From assembly GCF_008271655.1 (NCBI RefSeq), contig NZ_VKKX01000052.1, positions 1 through 64,000 of the forward strand: a stretch of DNA of 64,000 nucleotides, written 5' to 3'. The translations under genes and the position numbers were made by a program. Below are positions 18,017 through 28,218 of this stretch, one piece after another. The notes under the pieces are model-generated. The model was not told the origin of the DNA. It searched no databases and saw only the letters and a list, made by a program, of their open reading frames with translations. The stretch is from Gemmobacter caeruleus. Its GTDB lineage: Bacteria > Pseudomonadota > Alphaproteobacteria > Rhodobacterales > Rhodobacteraceae. Position 1 is the stretch's first letter. Each line of letters begins with the position of its first letter.

Positions 18017-19020
18017 GCTTCCTGAACATCACTCATCTGGAAAAGAGCTTTGGCGCGAACCGCGTGGTCAAGGATTTCTCGCTGGCGGTGGAAAAAGGCG
18101 AATTCATCTCGCTGCTTGGGCCGTCGGGCTGCGGCAAGACCACCGTGCTGCGCATGGTGGCGGGGTTTGAACAGCCCTCGTCCGGCGATATCACCATTGG
18201 CGGCACCAGCGTGGTGGGCAAGCGCCCGAACCAGCGCAATATCGGCATGGTGTTCCAGGCCTATGCGCTGTTTCCCAACCTGACGGTCGCCGGCAATGTG
18301 GGGTTCGGCCTGCGCATCAAGGGCACCCCCAAGGCCGAGATCGACGCCCGCGTGGCCGAGATGCTGGCCCTGATCGGCCTGCCCGATCTGGGCGCGCGCT
18401 ATCCGTTCCAGCTTTCGGGCGGCCAGCAGCAGCGCGTGGCGCTGGCCCGCGCGCTGGCCCCCAAGCCCGAGGTTCTGTTGCTGGACGAACCGCTTTCGGC
18501 ACTGGATGCCAAGGTGCGGGTCAGCTTGCGCAACGAGATCCGCGCCATTCAGCGCGAGTTGGGCATCACCACCATCTTCGTGACCCATGATCAGGAAGAG
18601 GCGTTGTCGATTTCCGACCGGATCGTCGTCATGAATGGCGGTATCGCCGATCAGGTCGGCACCCCGTTCGAGATCTATAATCGCCCCGCCACCCGCTTTG
18701 CCGCGAATTTCGTGGGGCAACTCAATGTATTCCGCGCCGATGCGGCGGGGCAGATCGGTGGTGTGCAGGTGGGGCAGGGCGATTTCGCCGCCCGCCCCGA
18801 GGCGCTGCGCCTGGGCCGGATCGAGGGGGCGGAGATCGTGATGCCCGCCACCGTGGCCGAGGTGCATTTCCTGGGCTCGGTCATCCGCCTGACGGCCGAG
18901 GTTGCGGGCAATCGCGTCTCGCTTGACACGTTCAACCGCGCCGACATGCCGCCCCCGGCCATCGGCGCGCCGATTGAACTGAGCCTCGCGCTGCGCGATC
19001 TGATCCCGCTGGCGGGCTGA
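18013..19020 (+). CDS. ABC transporter ATP-binding protein, PotA-like
   Basis: The 335-residue ATPase has Walker A GPSGCGKTT (about residues 37-45), the signature LSGGQQQRVALARAL, Walker B VLLLDEPLSALD and the switch His in FVTHDQEEALS, then a C-terminal TOBE domain (about 250-330). This architecture is standard for polyamine, iron or sugar importers. It energises the two permeases encoded just upstream and completes the operon. Confidence 0.92.
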   Translation: MSFLNITHLEKSFGANRVVKDFSLAVEKGEFISLLGPSGCGKTTVLRMVAGFEQPSSGDITIGGTSVVGKRPNQRNIGMVFQAYALFPNLTVAGNVGFGLRIKGTPKAEIDARVAEMLALIGLPDLGARYPFQLSGGQQQRVALARALAPKPEVLLLDEPLSALDAKVRVSLRNEIRAIQRELGITTIFVTHDQEEALSISDRIVVMNGGIADQVGTPFEIYNRPATRFAANFVGQLNVFRADAAGQIGGVQVGQGDFAARPEALRLGRIEGAEIVMPATVAEVHFLGSVIRLTAEVAGNRVSLDTFNRADMPPPAIGAPIELSLALRDLIPLAG

Positions 19021-19029
19021 CCCGCCGGG

Positions 19030-20208
19030 TCAGTCCAGCAGCTCGACCGCCAGAGCGGTGGCCTCGCCGCCGCCCAGGCAGATGCCGGCCATGCCGCGCT
19101 TCAGCCCGTGATGGCGCAGGGCATGCAGCAGCGTGACCAGGATCCGCGCGCCCGAGGCGCCGATCGGATGGCCAAGCGCGCAGGCGCCGCCATGGATGTT
19201 CACCTTGTCGGCCGGCAGATCAAGATCGCGCATCGCGGCCATGGTCACCACGGCAAAGGCCTCGTTGATCTCGAACAGATCGACATCGGCCAGCCGCCAG
19301 CCGGTCTTGTCGGCCAGCTTGCGCAGCGCCCCCACAGGCGCGGTGGCAAAAAGCTGCGGCGCTTGGGCATGGGTCGCATGCCCCGCAATCCGCGCCAGCG
19401 GCGTCAGCCCGCGCGCCTCGGCCTCGGCCCGGGTCATCAGCGTCAGCGCCGCCGCCCCGTCGGAGATGGACGAGGAATTGGCCGGCGTCACCGTTCCCTC
19501 CTTGCGGAAGGCGGGTTTCAGGGTGGGTATTTTCGCCGGGTCGGCCTTGCCGGGCTGTTCGTCATCGCGCACCAGACGCGGCGCGCGGCCGCCGGTTTCC
19601 ACCGGGGCGATTTCGGGCGCGAAACTGCCCGATTGCACCGCCTTCAGCGCCCGGCTGAGCGAGGTCAGCGCCCAGTCATCCTGCGCCGCGCGGGTGAATT
19701 GATAGGCTTCGGCGCAATCTTCGGCATAGGTGCCCATCAGGCGACCCTTTTCATAGGCGTCTTCCAGCCCGTCGAGGAACATGTGGTCCAGCACCTGCCC
19801 ATGGCCCAACCGCATGCCGCCGCGCGCCTTGGGCAGCAGATAGGGGGCGTTCGACATGCTCTCCATCCCGCCCGCCACCATGACCCGGGCCGAGCCTGCG
19901 CGCAAAAGATCATGCGCCAGCATCACCGCCTTCATGCCTGAGCCGCACATCTTGTTCACCGTCACCGCGCCGGTGCTGTCGGCCAGCCCCGCGCCAAGTG
20001 CCGCCTGCCGCGCCGGGGCCTGCCCCTGGCCGGCGGGCAGCACGCAGCCCATGATGACCTCCTCTACCGCTTCGGGGGCAAGGCCCGCCCGCGCCACCGC
20101 TTCGCGAATGGCCGTGGCGCCCAGTTGCGCGGCGTTCAGCCCGGCGAAATCGCCCTGAAAGCCGCCCATCGGGCTGCGGCAGGCCGAGGTGATGACAATC
20201 TCGTCCAT
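19030..20208 (-). CDS. Acetyl-CoA acetyltransferase (thiolase)
   Basis: The 392-residue thiolase has the nucleophile Cys88 in NKMCGSGMKA, the GHPIGASGAR His motif and the second catalytic Cys377 in GICLGGGEATAL. It either condenses two acetyl-CoA or cleaves a 3-ketoacyl-CoA. It is transcribed with an SDR gene lying directly upstream on the same strand and of the 3-hydroxyacyl-CoA dehydrogenase type, so degradation of a short or branched acyl-CoA is more likely than polyhydroxybutyrate synthesis. The divergent AraC regulator probably controls the pair. Confidence 0.9.
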   Translation of the reverse strand: MDEIVITSACRSPMGGFQGDFAGLNAAQLGATAIREAVARAGLAPEAVEEVIMGCVLPAGQGQAPARQAALGAGLADSTGAVTVNKMCGSGMKAVMLAHDLLRAGSARVMVAGGMESMSNAPYLLPKARGGMRLGHGQVLDHMFLDGLEDAYEKGRLMGTYAEDCAEAYQFTRAAQDDWALTSLSRALKAVQSGSFAPEIAPVETGGRAPRLVRDDEQPGKADPAKIPTLKPAFRKEGTVTPANSSSISDGAAALTLMTRAEAEARGLTPLARIAGHATHAQAPQLFATAPVGALRKLADKTGWRLADVDLFEINEAFAVVTMAAMRDLDLPADKVNIHGGACALGHPIGASGARILVTLLHALRHHGLKRGMAGICLGGGEATALAVELLD

Positions 20209-20221
20209 GATCTGCTCCTTT

Positions 20222-20986
20222 TCAGCGGGGGGCCATGCGCAGGGCGCCGTCGAGGCGGATCACCTCGCCGTTCAGCATCGGATTCTCCACGACATGACGC
20301 AAGAGCGCGGCATATTCGCCCGGTTGCCCCAGCCGCGAAGGGAAGGGGACGGTCGCGCCCAGGCTGTCCTGCACCGCCTGCGGCAGGCCCGCCATCATCG
20401 GCGTGGCAAAGATGCCCGGCGCGATGGTGACGCAGCGGATGCCCTGCCGCGCCATTTCGCGCGCGACCGGCAGGGTCAGCGCCGCCACCCCGCCCTTGGA
20501 GGCCGCATAGGCCGCCTGGCCGATCTGCCCGTCAAAGGCCGCGATGGAGGCGGTGTTGACGATCACGCCCCGTTCGCCGCCCGCATCGGCATCGTTCCGC
20601 GCCATGGCCTCGGCGCTCAGGCGCAGCATGTTGAAGGTGCCGATCAGGTTGATCTGGATCGCGCGCGCAAAGGTTTCAAGCGCATGGGGGCCTTCCTTGC
20701 CCAGCACCTTTTCGCCCGGCGCGATGCCGGCGCAACTGGCCAGCACATCAAGCCGGCCAAAGGCATCCACCGCCAGCGCCACCGCCGCGCGCGCCTCGGC
20801 GTCAGAGGTGACGTCGCAGCGGGCAAAGCGCGCCTGCGGGCCAAGCGCCGCGGCCGCCTCGGCGCCGGCGGGGTTCACATCGGCGATCACCACCCGCGCG
20901 CCATTGGCCACCGCCATGGCGGCCACCGCCGCCCCCAGGCCCGAGGCCCCCCCGGTCACCAGAAAAACCTTGCCCTCGATCTGCAT
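20222..20986 (-). CDS. SDR oxidoreductase, type-2 3-hydroxyacyl-CoA dehydrogenase-like
   Basis: The 254-residue Rossmann enzyme has the cofactor motif TGGASGLG (11-18), Ser147, and the YAASK motif with Tyr160 and Lys164. The segments [17 protein letters not shown] and [17 protein letters not shown] are typical of the HSD10-like group, which oxidises 3-hydroxy-2-methylacyl-CoA or related substrates with NAD. The ATG at 20984-20986 was chosen over an earlier one at 21004 because the family begins [10 protein letters not shown]. It precedes the thiolase by 13 bases. Confidence 0.87.
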   Translation of the reverse strand: MQIEGKVFLVTGGASGLGAAVAAMAVANGARVVIADVNPAGAEAAAALGPQARFARCDVTSDAEARAAVALAVDAFGRLDVLASCAGIAPGEKVLGKEGPHALETFARAIQINLIGTFNMLRLSAEAMARNDADAGGERGVIVNTASIAAFDGQIGQAAYAASKGGVAALTLPVAREMARQGIRCVTIAPGIFATPMMAGLPQAVQDSLGATVPFPSRLGQPGEYAALLRHVVENPMLNGEVIRLDGALRMAPR

Positions 20987-21104
20987 CCGCGCGCGCCCTC
21001 CCATGCCGGTTTCGCGCGCAGTCTAGCGCGGGATACATGGCATGGAATGACCATATGGCTTGAATTTTCGGCCGGTTTTGCCATGTTTTGCGCAGGGAGG
21101 AGCC

Positions 21105-22127
21105 ATGGACCGCCGGATGATCGCCCCCACCTTCACCGCCGAGGCGCTGGAGCCGCTGCGCGCGCGCGGCATCGACCCCGCCCCGCTGTTGCAGGCGGCA
21201 GGCATCCCGCGCCCCGAGGCGCCCGTGGGCGCCGAAGCCTTCGGTGCGCTCTGGCGGGGGGTGGCGGCGGCGATCGGCGACGAATTCTTTGGCCTGGGCG
21301 CACGGCCCATGCCGCCGGGCGGTTTCGCGCTGGTGGCCCATGCGGTGCGCGATGTGACGGTGCTGGATCAGGGGCTGCGCCGCGCGCTGCATTTTCTGGG
21401 GGTGCTGCTGGGCGCGCCGGTCGGGCATCTGGCCGTGGAGGGGGGCGTCGCCTCGATCCGGCTGAGCGGCGCGACCACGGCCTTTGCGCAGCGCAGCTAC
21501 TGGATTCTGCTGCACGGTCTGGTCTGCTGGCTGGCGGGGCGGCGGCTGCCCCTGCGCGCGGTCGCCTTTGCCGGCGCCGCGCCGCACGGTCAGGCGGATT
21601 ACCGACAGTTCTTTGGCACCCGCGTCGATTTCGGCGCCGAGATCGGGCGACTGGATTTGGACGCGGGCTTTCTGCGCCTGCCGGTGGCGCGCAGCCCGGC
21701 TCAGTTGCAGGCCTTTCTGCGCGGGGCGCCGGCCAATCTGCTGGTACGCTATCGCGCCGATGGCGGGATGGCGGCGGCGGTGCGGCGGCAGTTCGGCCCC
21801 GGCCATTGGCCCGATGGCCCCACGGTCGCGGCGCGGCTGGGCCTTGCGCCCTCGACCCTGCGGCACCGGCTGGGCGCCGAGGGGACGAGCCTGCATCTCT
21901 TGCGCGATGCGGTGCGGCGCGGGCTGGCGCTGGAGGCATTGGCGCGCGGGCAGGGCGTGGCCGATCTGGCCGCCGATCTGGGCTATACCGAGCCTTCGGC
22001 CTTTCACCGCGCCTTTCGCAAATGGACGGGCGAAAGCCCCGGCCAATGGGCGCGCGCCCGTCGGCTTGACCCCGGGGGCGGGTCGTCTAGTCTGGCGCGC
22101 GTCGGGCAAGGGGGGCAGGCGGGATGA
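21105..22127 (+). CDS. AraC-family regulator (OruR/ArgR-like)
   Basis: The 340-residue protein has an N-terminal effector domain of the Arabinose_bd type and a C-terminal AraC helix-turn-helix pair (about 235-325) with TVAARLGLAPSTLRHRLGAE and VADLAADLGYTEPSAFHRAF, then FRKWTGESPGQW. The ATG at 21105 has AGGGAGGAGCC directly before it. It is divergent from the thiolase/SDR genes and is the likely activator of that pair. It overlaps the next gene by four bases, which may only reflect compact packing. Confidence 0.85.
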   Translation: MDRRMIAPTFTAEALEPLRARGIDPAPLLQAAGIPRPEAPVGAEAFGALWRGVAAAIGDEFFGLGARPMPPGGFALVAHAVRDVTVLDQGLRRALHFLGVLLGAPVGHLAVEGGVASIRLSGATTAFAQRSYWILLHGLVCWLAGRRLPLRAVAFAGAAPHGQADYRQFFGTRVDFGAEIGRLDLDAGFLRLPVARSPAQLQAFLRGAPANLLVRYRADGGMAAAVRRQFGPGHWPDGPTVAARLGLAPSTLRHRLGAEGTSLHLLRDAVRRGLALEALARGQGVADLAADLGYTEPSAFHRAFRKWTGESPGQWARARRLDPGGGSSSLARVGQGGQAG

Positions 22128-22780
22128 TGCGACAGGCGGGCATGGCGCTGGCCCTGACATTCGTTGCGGCGGCGCCCGCGCAGGCCCATCCGCATGTCTG
22201 GGTGGATACCGGGATCGAGGTCATCCTGGACGCCGAGGGACGCGCCGCGGCGCTGCGCATCCGCTGGGATTACGACGAATTCTATTCGCTGCTGATCGTG
22301 GAGGAACGCGGGCTGGATGCCGATCACGACGGCACGGCGACGCCCGCCGAAAAACGCGCGCTGAACGGCTTTGACATGAAATGGCAGGAAGGCTTCGCCG
22401 GCGATACCTATGCACTGTCGGGCGACATGCCCCTTGTGCTGTCGCCGCCGCAGGACTGGACGGCGGATTACCAGGGGGGGCGGCTGCAATCGACCCATCT
22501 GCGCCGCATCGACCCGCCCGTCGCGCTGGACAGGCCGCTGACCGTGCAGATCTACGATCCGGGCTTTTACACCGATTACGATATCAGCTTTGCGCCGGTC
22601 TTTACCCCGATTCTGCCCGAGGGCTGCCGGGCCGAGGTGCTGGCCCCCGATCCGGCAACGGTGGACCGGCAATTGCTGGACGCGCTGGCCGAATATGGCG
22701 CGGATCAGGATGTGGAGGCGGATTTCCCCGCCGTCGGCGCCCAGTTCGCCGAGGAGCTGCGCCTCACATGCGCCCGCTGA
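22124..22780 (+). CDS. DUF1007 periplasmic protein (ZevA-like)
   Basis: The 218-residue protein has a signal peptide (to about AQAHPH) and the HPHVWVDT start of the mature DUF1007 domain, whose two His residues probably bind metal. A DADHDGTATPAEKRA segment resembles an EF-hand. In Haemophilus the DUF1007 protein ZevA works with the NicO-type ZevB in zinc uptake, and here the NicO gene overlaps the stop codon. The name is therefore by analogy; nickel or cobalt are alternatives. Confidence 0.8.
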   Translation: MMRQAGMALALTFVAAAPAQAHPHVWVDTGIEVILDAEGRAAALRIRWDYDEFYSLLIVEERGLDADHDGTATPAEKRALNGFDMKWQEGFAGDTYALSGDMPLVLSPPQDWTADYQGGRLQSTHLRRIDPPVALDRPLTVQIYDPGFYTDYDISFAPVFTPILPEGCRAEVLAPDPATVDRQLLDALAEYGADQDVEADFPAVGAQFAEELRLTCAR

Positions 22781-23721
22781 TCCGCCCCCTTGTGCTGGCG
22801 GGGCTGGTGGTCGCGCTCGGGTTGGTGGTGCTCTGGGCGTCCGGCGGGCTGACGGCGCTGCGGCTTTGGGCCGAGGCGGGGGCGCGGTCGGTGCAGCGCG
22901 ATCTGGCGGGCGCGGTGCGCGGCATCGCGGCGGGGCAGCCCGGGGCGGTGGCGGGCCTTCTGGGCATCGCCTTTGCCTACGGGTTTTTTCATGCGGTCGG
23001 GCCGGGCCATGGCAAGCTGCTGATCGGCGGCTACGGTCTGGCGCGGCGGGTGCCGATCCTGCGGCTGGCGGGGCTGGCACTGGCAGCAAGCCTTGCGCAG
23101 GCCACGGTCGCGGTGCTGATGGTCTATGGCCTTGTGCTGGGCCTGGGCTGGGCCCGCACGCGGGTTGAGGGGCTGGCGCAGGATCTGTTTCTGCCGCTGA
23201 GCCATGCGGCGATCCTCGCGCTGGCGCTCTGGCTGGTCTGGCGCGGGCTGCGCGGATTGCGCGCGGCAACGCTGGCGGCGCCCGCCGGGGGGCTTCTGGG
23301 CGGGCGACAGGTCGGCGGGGCGCGGCTCTTGGGCCATGGCGCGACCTGCGCCACCGATTGCGCCTGTGGCGCCGGCCATGGCGTGACGCTGGCCCAGGCC
23401 GCGACGGTGACCACCTGGCGCGAGGCGGCGGCACTGGTCGCGGGCGTGGCATTCCGGCCCTGTTCGGGCGCGCTGTTCCTGCTGATCGTCAGTTGGCAGA
23501 TGGGCATTGCGGCCGCCGGTATCGCCGGGGTCTATGCCATGGGCCTGGGCACCGCGCTGGTCAGCATCGCGGTCGCCCTGCTGGCGGTCTGGTCACGCGA
23601 AGGCGCGCTGGCCGCGCTGCCCCCGGGTCTTGCCCGGGCGGTGCCGCTGCTGGAATTCACCGCCGGCCTGGTGATCGCCGCAGTGGCCGCGCCGCTGTTA
23701 TGGCAAAGCCTCGGGTATTGA
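22768..23721 (+). CDS. NicO/RcnA-family metal transporter (ZevB-like)
   Basis: The 317-residue membrane protein has several hydrophobic helices, the conserved HAVGPGHGKLLIGGY motif in helix 2 and a central Cys/His loop LGHGATCATDCACGAGHG that can bind metal. The second family motif FRPCSGALFLLIV follows. NicO proteins move nickel or cobalt; ZevB homologues beside DUF1007 serve zinc. The ATG at 22768 overlaps the DUF1007 gene by 13 bases. No Zur or NikR site was recognised. Confidence 0.85.
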   Translation: MRPLIRPLVLAGLVVALGLVVLWASGGLTALRLWAEAGARSVQRDLAGAVRGIAAGQPGAVAGLLGIAFAYGFFHAVGPGHGKLLIGGYGLARRVPILRLAGLALAASLAQATVAVLMVYGLVLGLGWARTRVEGLAQDLFLPLSHAAILALALWLVWRGLRGLRAATLAAPAGGLLGGRQVGGARLLGHGATCATDCACGAGHGVTLAQAATVTTWREAAALVAGVAFRPCSGALFLLIVSWQMGIAAAGIAGVYAMGLGTALVSIAVALLAVWSREGALAALPPGLARAVPLLEFTAGLVIAAVAAPLLWQSLGY

Positions 23722-23731
23722 GCGGCCTTCG

Positions 23732-23754
23732 TCCGCGACATGTTCTGTCGCGGA
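23732..23754. promoter_or_regulatory. Perfect inverted repeat before the MATE gene
   Basis: TCCGCGACA (23732-23740) and TGTCGCGGA (23746-23754) form a 9-base perfect inverted repeat around TGTTC. There is no T tract, so an operator or a weak terminator of the metal operon are both possible. A TATAGA (23781-23786) lies 9 bases before the MATE start codon, compatible with a very short or absent leader. Confidence 0.4.
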
Positions 23755-23794
23755 TCGACTTGCTGACCGTTTGGACAAAATATAGACAGGCGGG

Positions 23795-25147
23795 ATGTCT
23801 GATCTCCTGTCCCGTTCCGCCCATCTGCGCGCGCTGCTCGCGCTTGGTCTGCCTTTGGTGGGCAGCCATGTGGCGCAAATGGCGCTGCATGTCGTCGATA
23901 CGATCGTGCTGGGCTGGTATGGCGTGCCGGAACTGGCGGCGGTGGTGCTGGGCGGATCATGCTTTTTCGTGGTCTTCGTGCTGGGATCGGGCTTTGCCCA
24001 TGCGGTGATGCCGATGGTCGCGCAGGCGCTGGGCCGGGGCGATGAAACCGAGGTGCGGCGCGCTACGCGGATGGGGATGTGGTGGTCGATCCTGTTCGGC
24101 ATCCTCTGCTATCCGCTGTTCTGGTTTTCCGGGCCGCTACTGCTGGCGGCCGGGCAAAAGCCCGATGTCGCAGCGCTGGCCGCCGAGTTCCTGCGCATCG
24201 CCGGGCTGGGGGTCATTCCGGCATTGCTGGTCATGGCGCTGAAAAGCTATCTGGCGGCGCTGGAGCGCACGCAGGTCGTGCTGTGGGTCACGGTGGCGGC
24301 GGTGGGGGTGAACGCCGCGCTGTGCTATCCGCTGGTCTTTGGTCGCTGGGGCCTGCCAGAACTGGGCTTGGCCGGGTCGGCGCTGGCGACGCTGATCATC
24401 CAGATTCTCACGCTGGTGGTGATGGCACTTTATGCGGGCTATTTGCCGGCGCTGCGGCGGTTCCACCTGTTTCAGCGCTTCTGGCGGCCGGATTGGCCGG
24501 CGCTGGGCCGGGTGTTCCGGCTGGGCATGCCGATCGGGCTGACCGGGCTGGCCGAAAGCGGGCTGTTCCAGGCGGCGGCGCTGATGATGGGCTGGGTCGG
24601 CACGGTGGAACTGGCGGCGCATGGCATCGCGATGCAGGTCACCGCCATCGGCTTCATGGTGCATGTGGGCCTGTCGAATGCCGCCACCGTGCGCACCGGC
24701 CGCTTTGCCGGCCAGGGCGACTGGGCCAATCTGCGGCGCGGCGGCGTCATGGCAATCGCGGTTTCGGGCGGGGTCGGACTGATCCAGATCGCGCTCTATC
24801 TGACCTTTGCCCAACAGATCGTCGGCCTGTTCATCGACCGCAGCAGCCCGGATGCGGCGCAGATCCTGATGTTCGGCAGCCTGTTTCTGGCCTATGCGGC
24901 GGCGTTTCAGATGATGGATGCCGGGCAGGTTCTGGCGCTTGGCCTGTTGCGCGGGGTGCAGGATACGCGGGTGCCGATGATCATCGCCGCCGTGGCCTAT
25001 TGGCTGATCGGCATCCCGGCCGCCTGGGCACTGGCCTTTCCGGCCGGCTGGGCGGGGGCGGGGCTCTGGATGGGGCTGGTGATCGGGCTGGCCTGCGCCG
25101 CGAGCGCGCTGATGTGGCGGTTCTGGACCCGGGTGCCGCGCGGCTGA
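23795..25147 (+). CDS. MATE-family efflux transporter
   Basis: The 450-residue protein has about 12 hydrophobic segments and the two-fold repeat of MATE exporters, with LPLVGSHVAQMALHVVDTIV at the start and GLAESGLFQAAALMMGWVGT in the second half. Such proteins export cationic drugs or metabolites using Na+ or H+ gradients. The ATG at 23795 follows a GACAGGCGGG stretch. The downstream palindrome at 25175 lies between this gene and the convergent neighbour. Substrate unknown. Confidence 0.9.
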   Translation: MSDLLSRSAHLRALLALGLPLVGSHVAQMALHVVDTIVLGWYGVPELAAVVLGGSCFFVVFVLGSGFAHAVMPMVAQALGRGDETEVRRATRMGMWWSILFGILCYPLFWFSGPLLLAAGQKPDVAALAAEFLRIAGLGVIPALLVMALKSYLAALERTQVVLWVTVAAVGVNAALCYPLVFGRWGLPELGLAGSALATLIIQILTLVVMALYAGYLPALRRFHLFQRFWRPDWPALGRVFRLGMPIGLTGLAESGLFQAAALMMGWVGTVELAAHGIAMQVTAIGFMVHVGLSNAATVRTGRFAGQGDWANLRRGGVMAIAVSGGVGLIQIALYLTFAQQIVGLFIDRSSPDAAQILMFGSLFLAYAAAFQMMDAGQVLALGLLRGVQDTRVPMIIAAVAYWLIGIPAAWALAFPAGWAGAGLWMGLVIGLACAASALMWRFWTRVPRG

Positions 25148-25174
25148 GGCGGCGCGCGCGTTCCGGGCACAGGG

Positions 25175-25197
25175 GCGATTTTTCGACGAAAAATCGC
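25175..25197. repeat. Palindrome of the TTTTCG-W-CGAAAA family (copy 1)
   Basis: GCGATTTTTCG (25175-25185), a central A, and CGAAAAATCGC (25187-25197) are perfect 11-base arms between two convergent genes. The core recurs at 32600, 35677 and 42946 with different but self-complementary flanks. As RNA it would form a long stem only with a loop opened at the centre, and it may act as a two-way terminator. Confidence 0.65.
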
Positions 25198-25202
25198 GGC
25201 GC

Positions 25203-25625
25203 TCATTCCTCGTCTTCGTCGCCGGCGGCTTTCAGCAGCCGTTCGGCCTTTTTGCGCACCAGCACGCTGCGCAGGTCATGCATCGCCATCAGCAACGCAT
25301 CCGTCACCTCTTCCAGCTGGTCGTCGCTGGCGCGGGCCTGCACCCATTGCGTCGTGGTATTGAGGTAATCGACCGCGCGGTGGATATCGTCGATATCGCG
25401 CCGCGCCAGCAAGGCGACCCGTGCCTGGGTCCAGTCGCGGATCAGCGCGATTTCCGCGCCGGTCAGCGCGCGATCGCCATGCGGCTTGATATTGCCGTTC
25501 TTCACATTGACGGTTGCGATTTCTTCCATGTCGATGCGGCGCTGCCGGTTCTCGGTATCGACCTTGAACACGACGGCGCCGTTCTCGCGGATGCGGAAAT
25601 AATAATCCGGCAGATCGCCCGCCAT
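25203..25625 (-). CDS. Conserved hypothetical protein of Rhodobacteraceae
   Basis: The 140-residue protein begins MAGDLPDYYFRIRENGAVVF and continues with KVDTENRQRRIDMEEIATVN, giving an N-terminal beta part, then a helical part with LTGAEIALIRDWTQARVALL and a C-terminal charged tail ending in DEDEE. No signal peptide or membrane segment is seen, so it is probably cytosolic. No family with known function is recognised. It lies just downstream of the aspartate aminotransferase on the same strand (8-base gap), so the two may be co-transcribed. Confidence 0.7.
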   Translation of the reverse strand: MAGDLPDYYFRIRENGAVVFKVDTENRQRRIDMEEIATVNVKNGNIKPHGDRALTGAEIALIRDWTQARVALLARRDIDDIHRAVDYLNTTTQWVQARASDDQLEEVTDALLMAMHDLRSVLVRKKAERLLKAAGDEDEE

Positions 25626-25633
25626 GGTGCCCC

Positions 25634-27606
<1,973 letters not shown>

Positions 27607-27612
27607 GGCCAA

Positions 27613-27644
27613 TTCGGGCAGCTATTTGTCTAAAGTTGCCCGAA
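27613..27644. promoter_or_regulatory. Inverted repeat between sdhE and the MarR gene
   Basis: TTCGGGCA (27613-27620) and TGCCCGAA (27637-27644) are perfect arms separated by 16 bases. The spacing favours a protein-binding site or a loose terminator of sdhE rather than a tight hairpin. A regulator gene starts 77 bases further on. Confidence 0.4.
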
Positions 27645-27720
27645 AATTCCCCATCAGTTTACGGGATGTTTTCTATTTGTGCCGAATCTGCCGTGAACGG
27701 ACCGAACGGTGGAGAAAGGT

Positions 27721-28218
27721 ATGTCAGTTCATCAACCGCTGCTGGATGGCTCTCACAAGGCCTTCATGCTGGGCTATCTGGAAAATCTGTCGCTGATCGA
27801 ACGATTGCACCGTCTGTTGCTGGATGTGGTGAAGGACGAGTTCGAGCGGCTGGCGATCCTGGAAATCAACCCGGTTCAGGCGCTCTTGCTGTTCAATATC
27901 GGCGAGAATGAGGTGACCGCGGGCGAATTGAAATCGCGCGGCTACTATCAGGGCTCGAATGTCAGCTATAACCTGAAAAAGCTGGTCGAACTGGGCTATA
28001 TGCACCATCAGCGGTCCGAGATCGACCGCCGGTCGGTGCGGGTGCGGCTGACCGAAAAGGGGCGCCGCACGCGCGGCCAGATCCACGATCTGTTCTCGCG
28101 TCATGCCGAGGGGCTGGAGAAACGCGGCATCACCGGCCCGGCGGGGATGGAGGAGGTGAACCAGTTGCTCAAGCGGCTGGAGCGTTACTGGACCGAACAG
28201 ATCCGCTATATCTACTGA
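27721..28218 (+). CDS. MarR-type winged-helix regulator (LdtR-like)
   Basis: The 165-residue protein has a long N-terminal helix pair (LLDGSHKAFMLGYLENLSLI) and a winged helix with FNIGENEVTAGELKSRGYYQ, GSNVSYNLKKLVELGYMHHQ and the wing RSEIDRRSVRVRLTEKG. This pattern matches LdtR/winged-DNA-binding proteins of alphaproteobacteria, which regulate L,D-transpeptidase and envelope genes in Rhizobiales. The ATG at 27721 has GGAGAAAGG. The stop overlaps the end of the convergent kpsC by seven bases. Targets here are not known. Confidence 0.8.
   Translation: MSVHQPLLDGSHKAFMLGYLENLSLIERLHRLLLDVVKDEFERLAILEINPVQALLLFNIGENEVTAGELKSRGYYQGSNVSYNLKKLVELGYMHHQRSEIDRRSVRVRLTEKGRRTRGQIHDLFSRHAEGLEKRGITGPAGMEEVNQLLKRLERYWTEQIRYIY

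Noticed and set aside
19030-20986. Polyhydroxybutyrate phaAB operon
   Set aside because: The reductase-like gene resembles the HSD10-type 3-hydroxyacyl-CoA dehydrogenase group rather than PhaB, and no phaC, phaP or phaR is adjacent.
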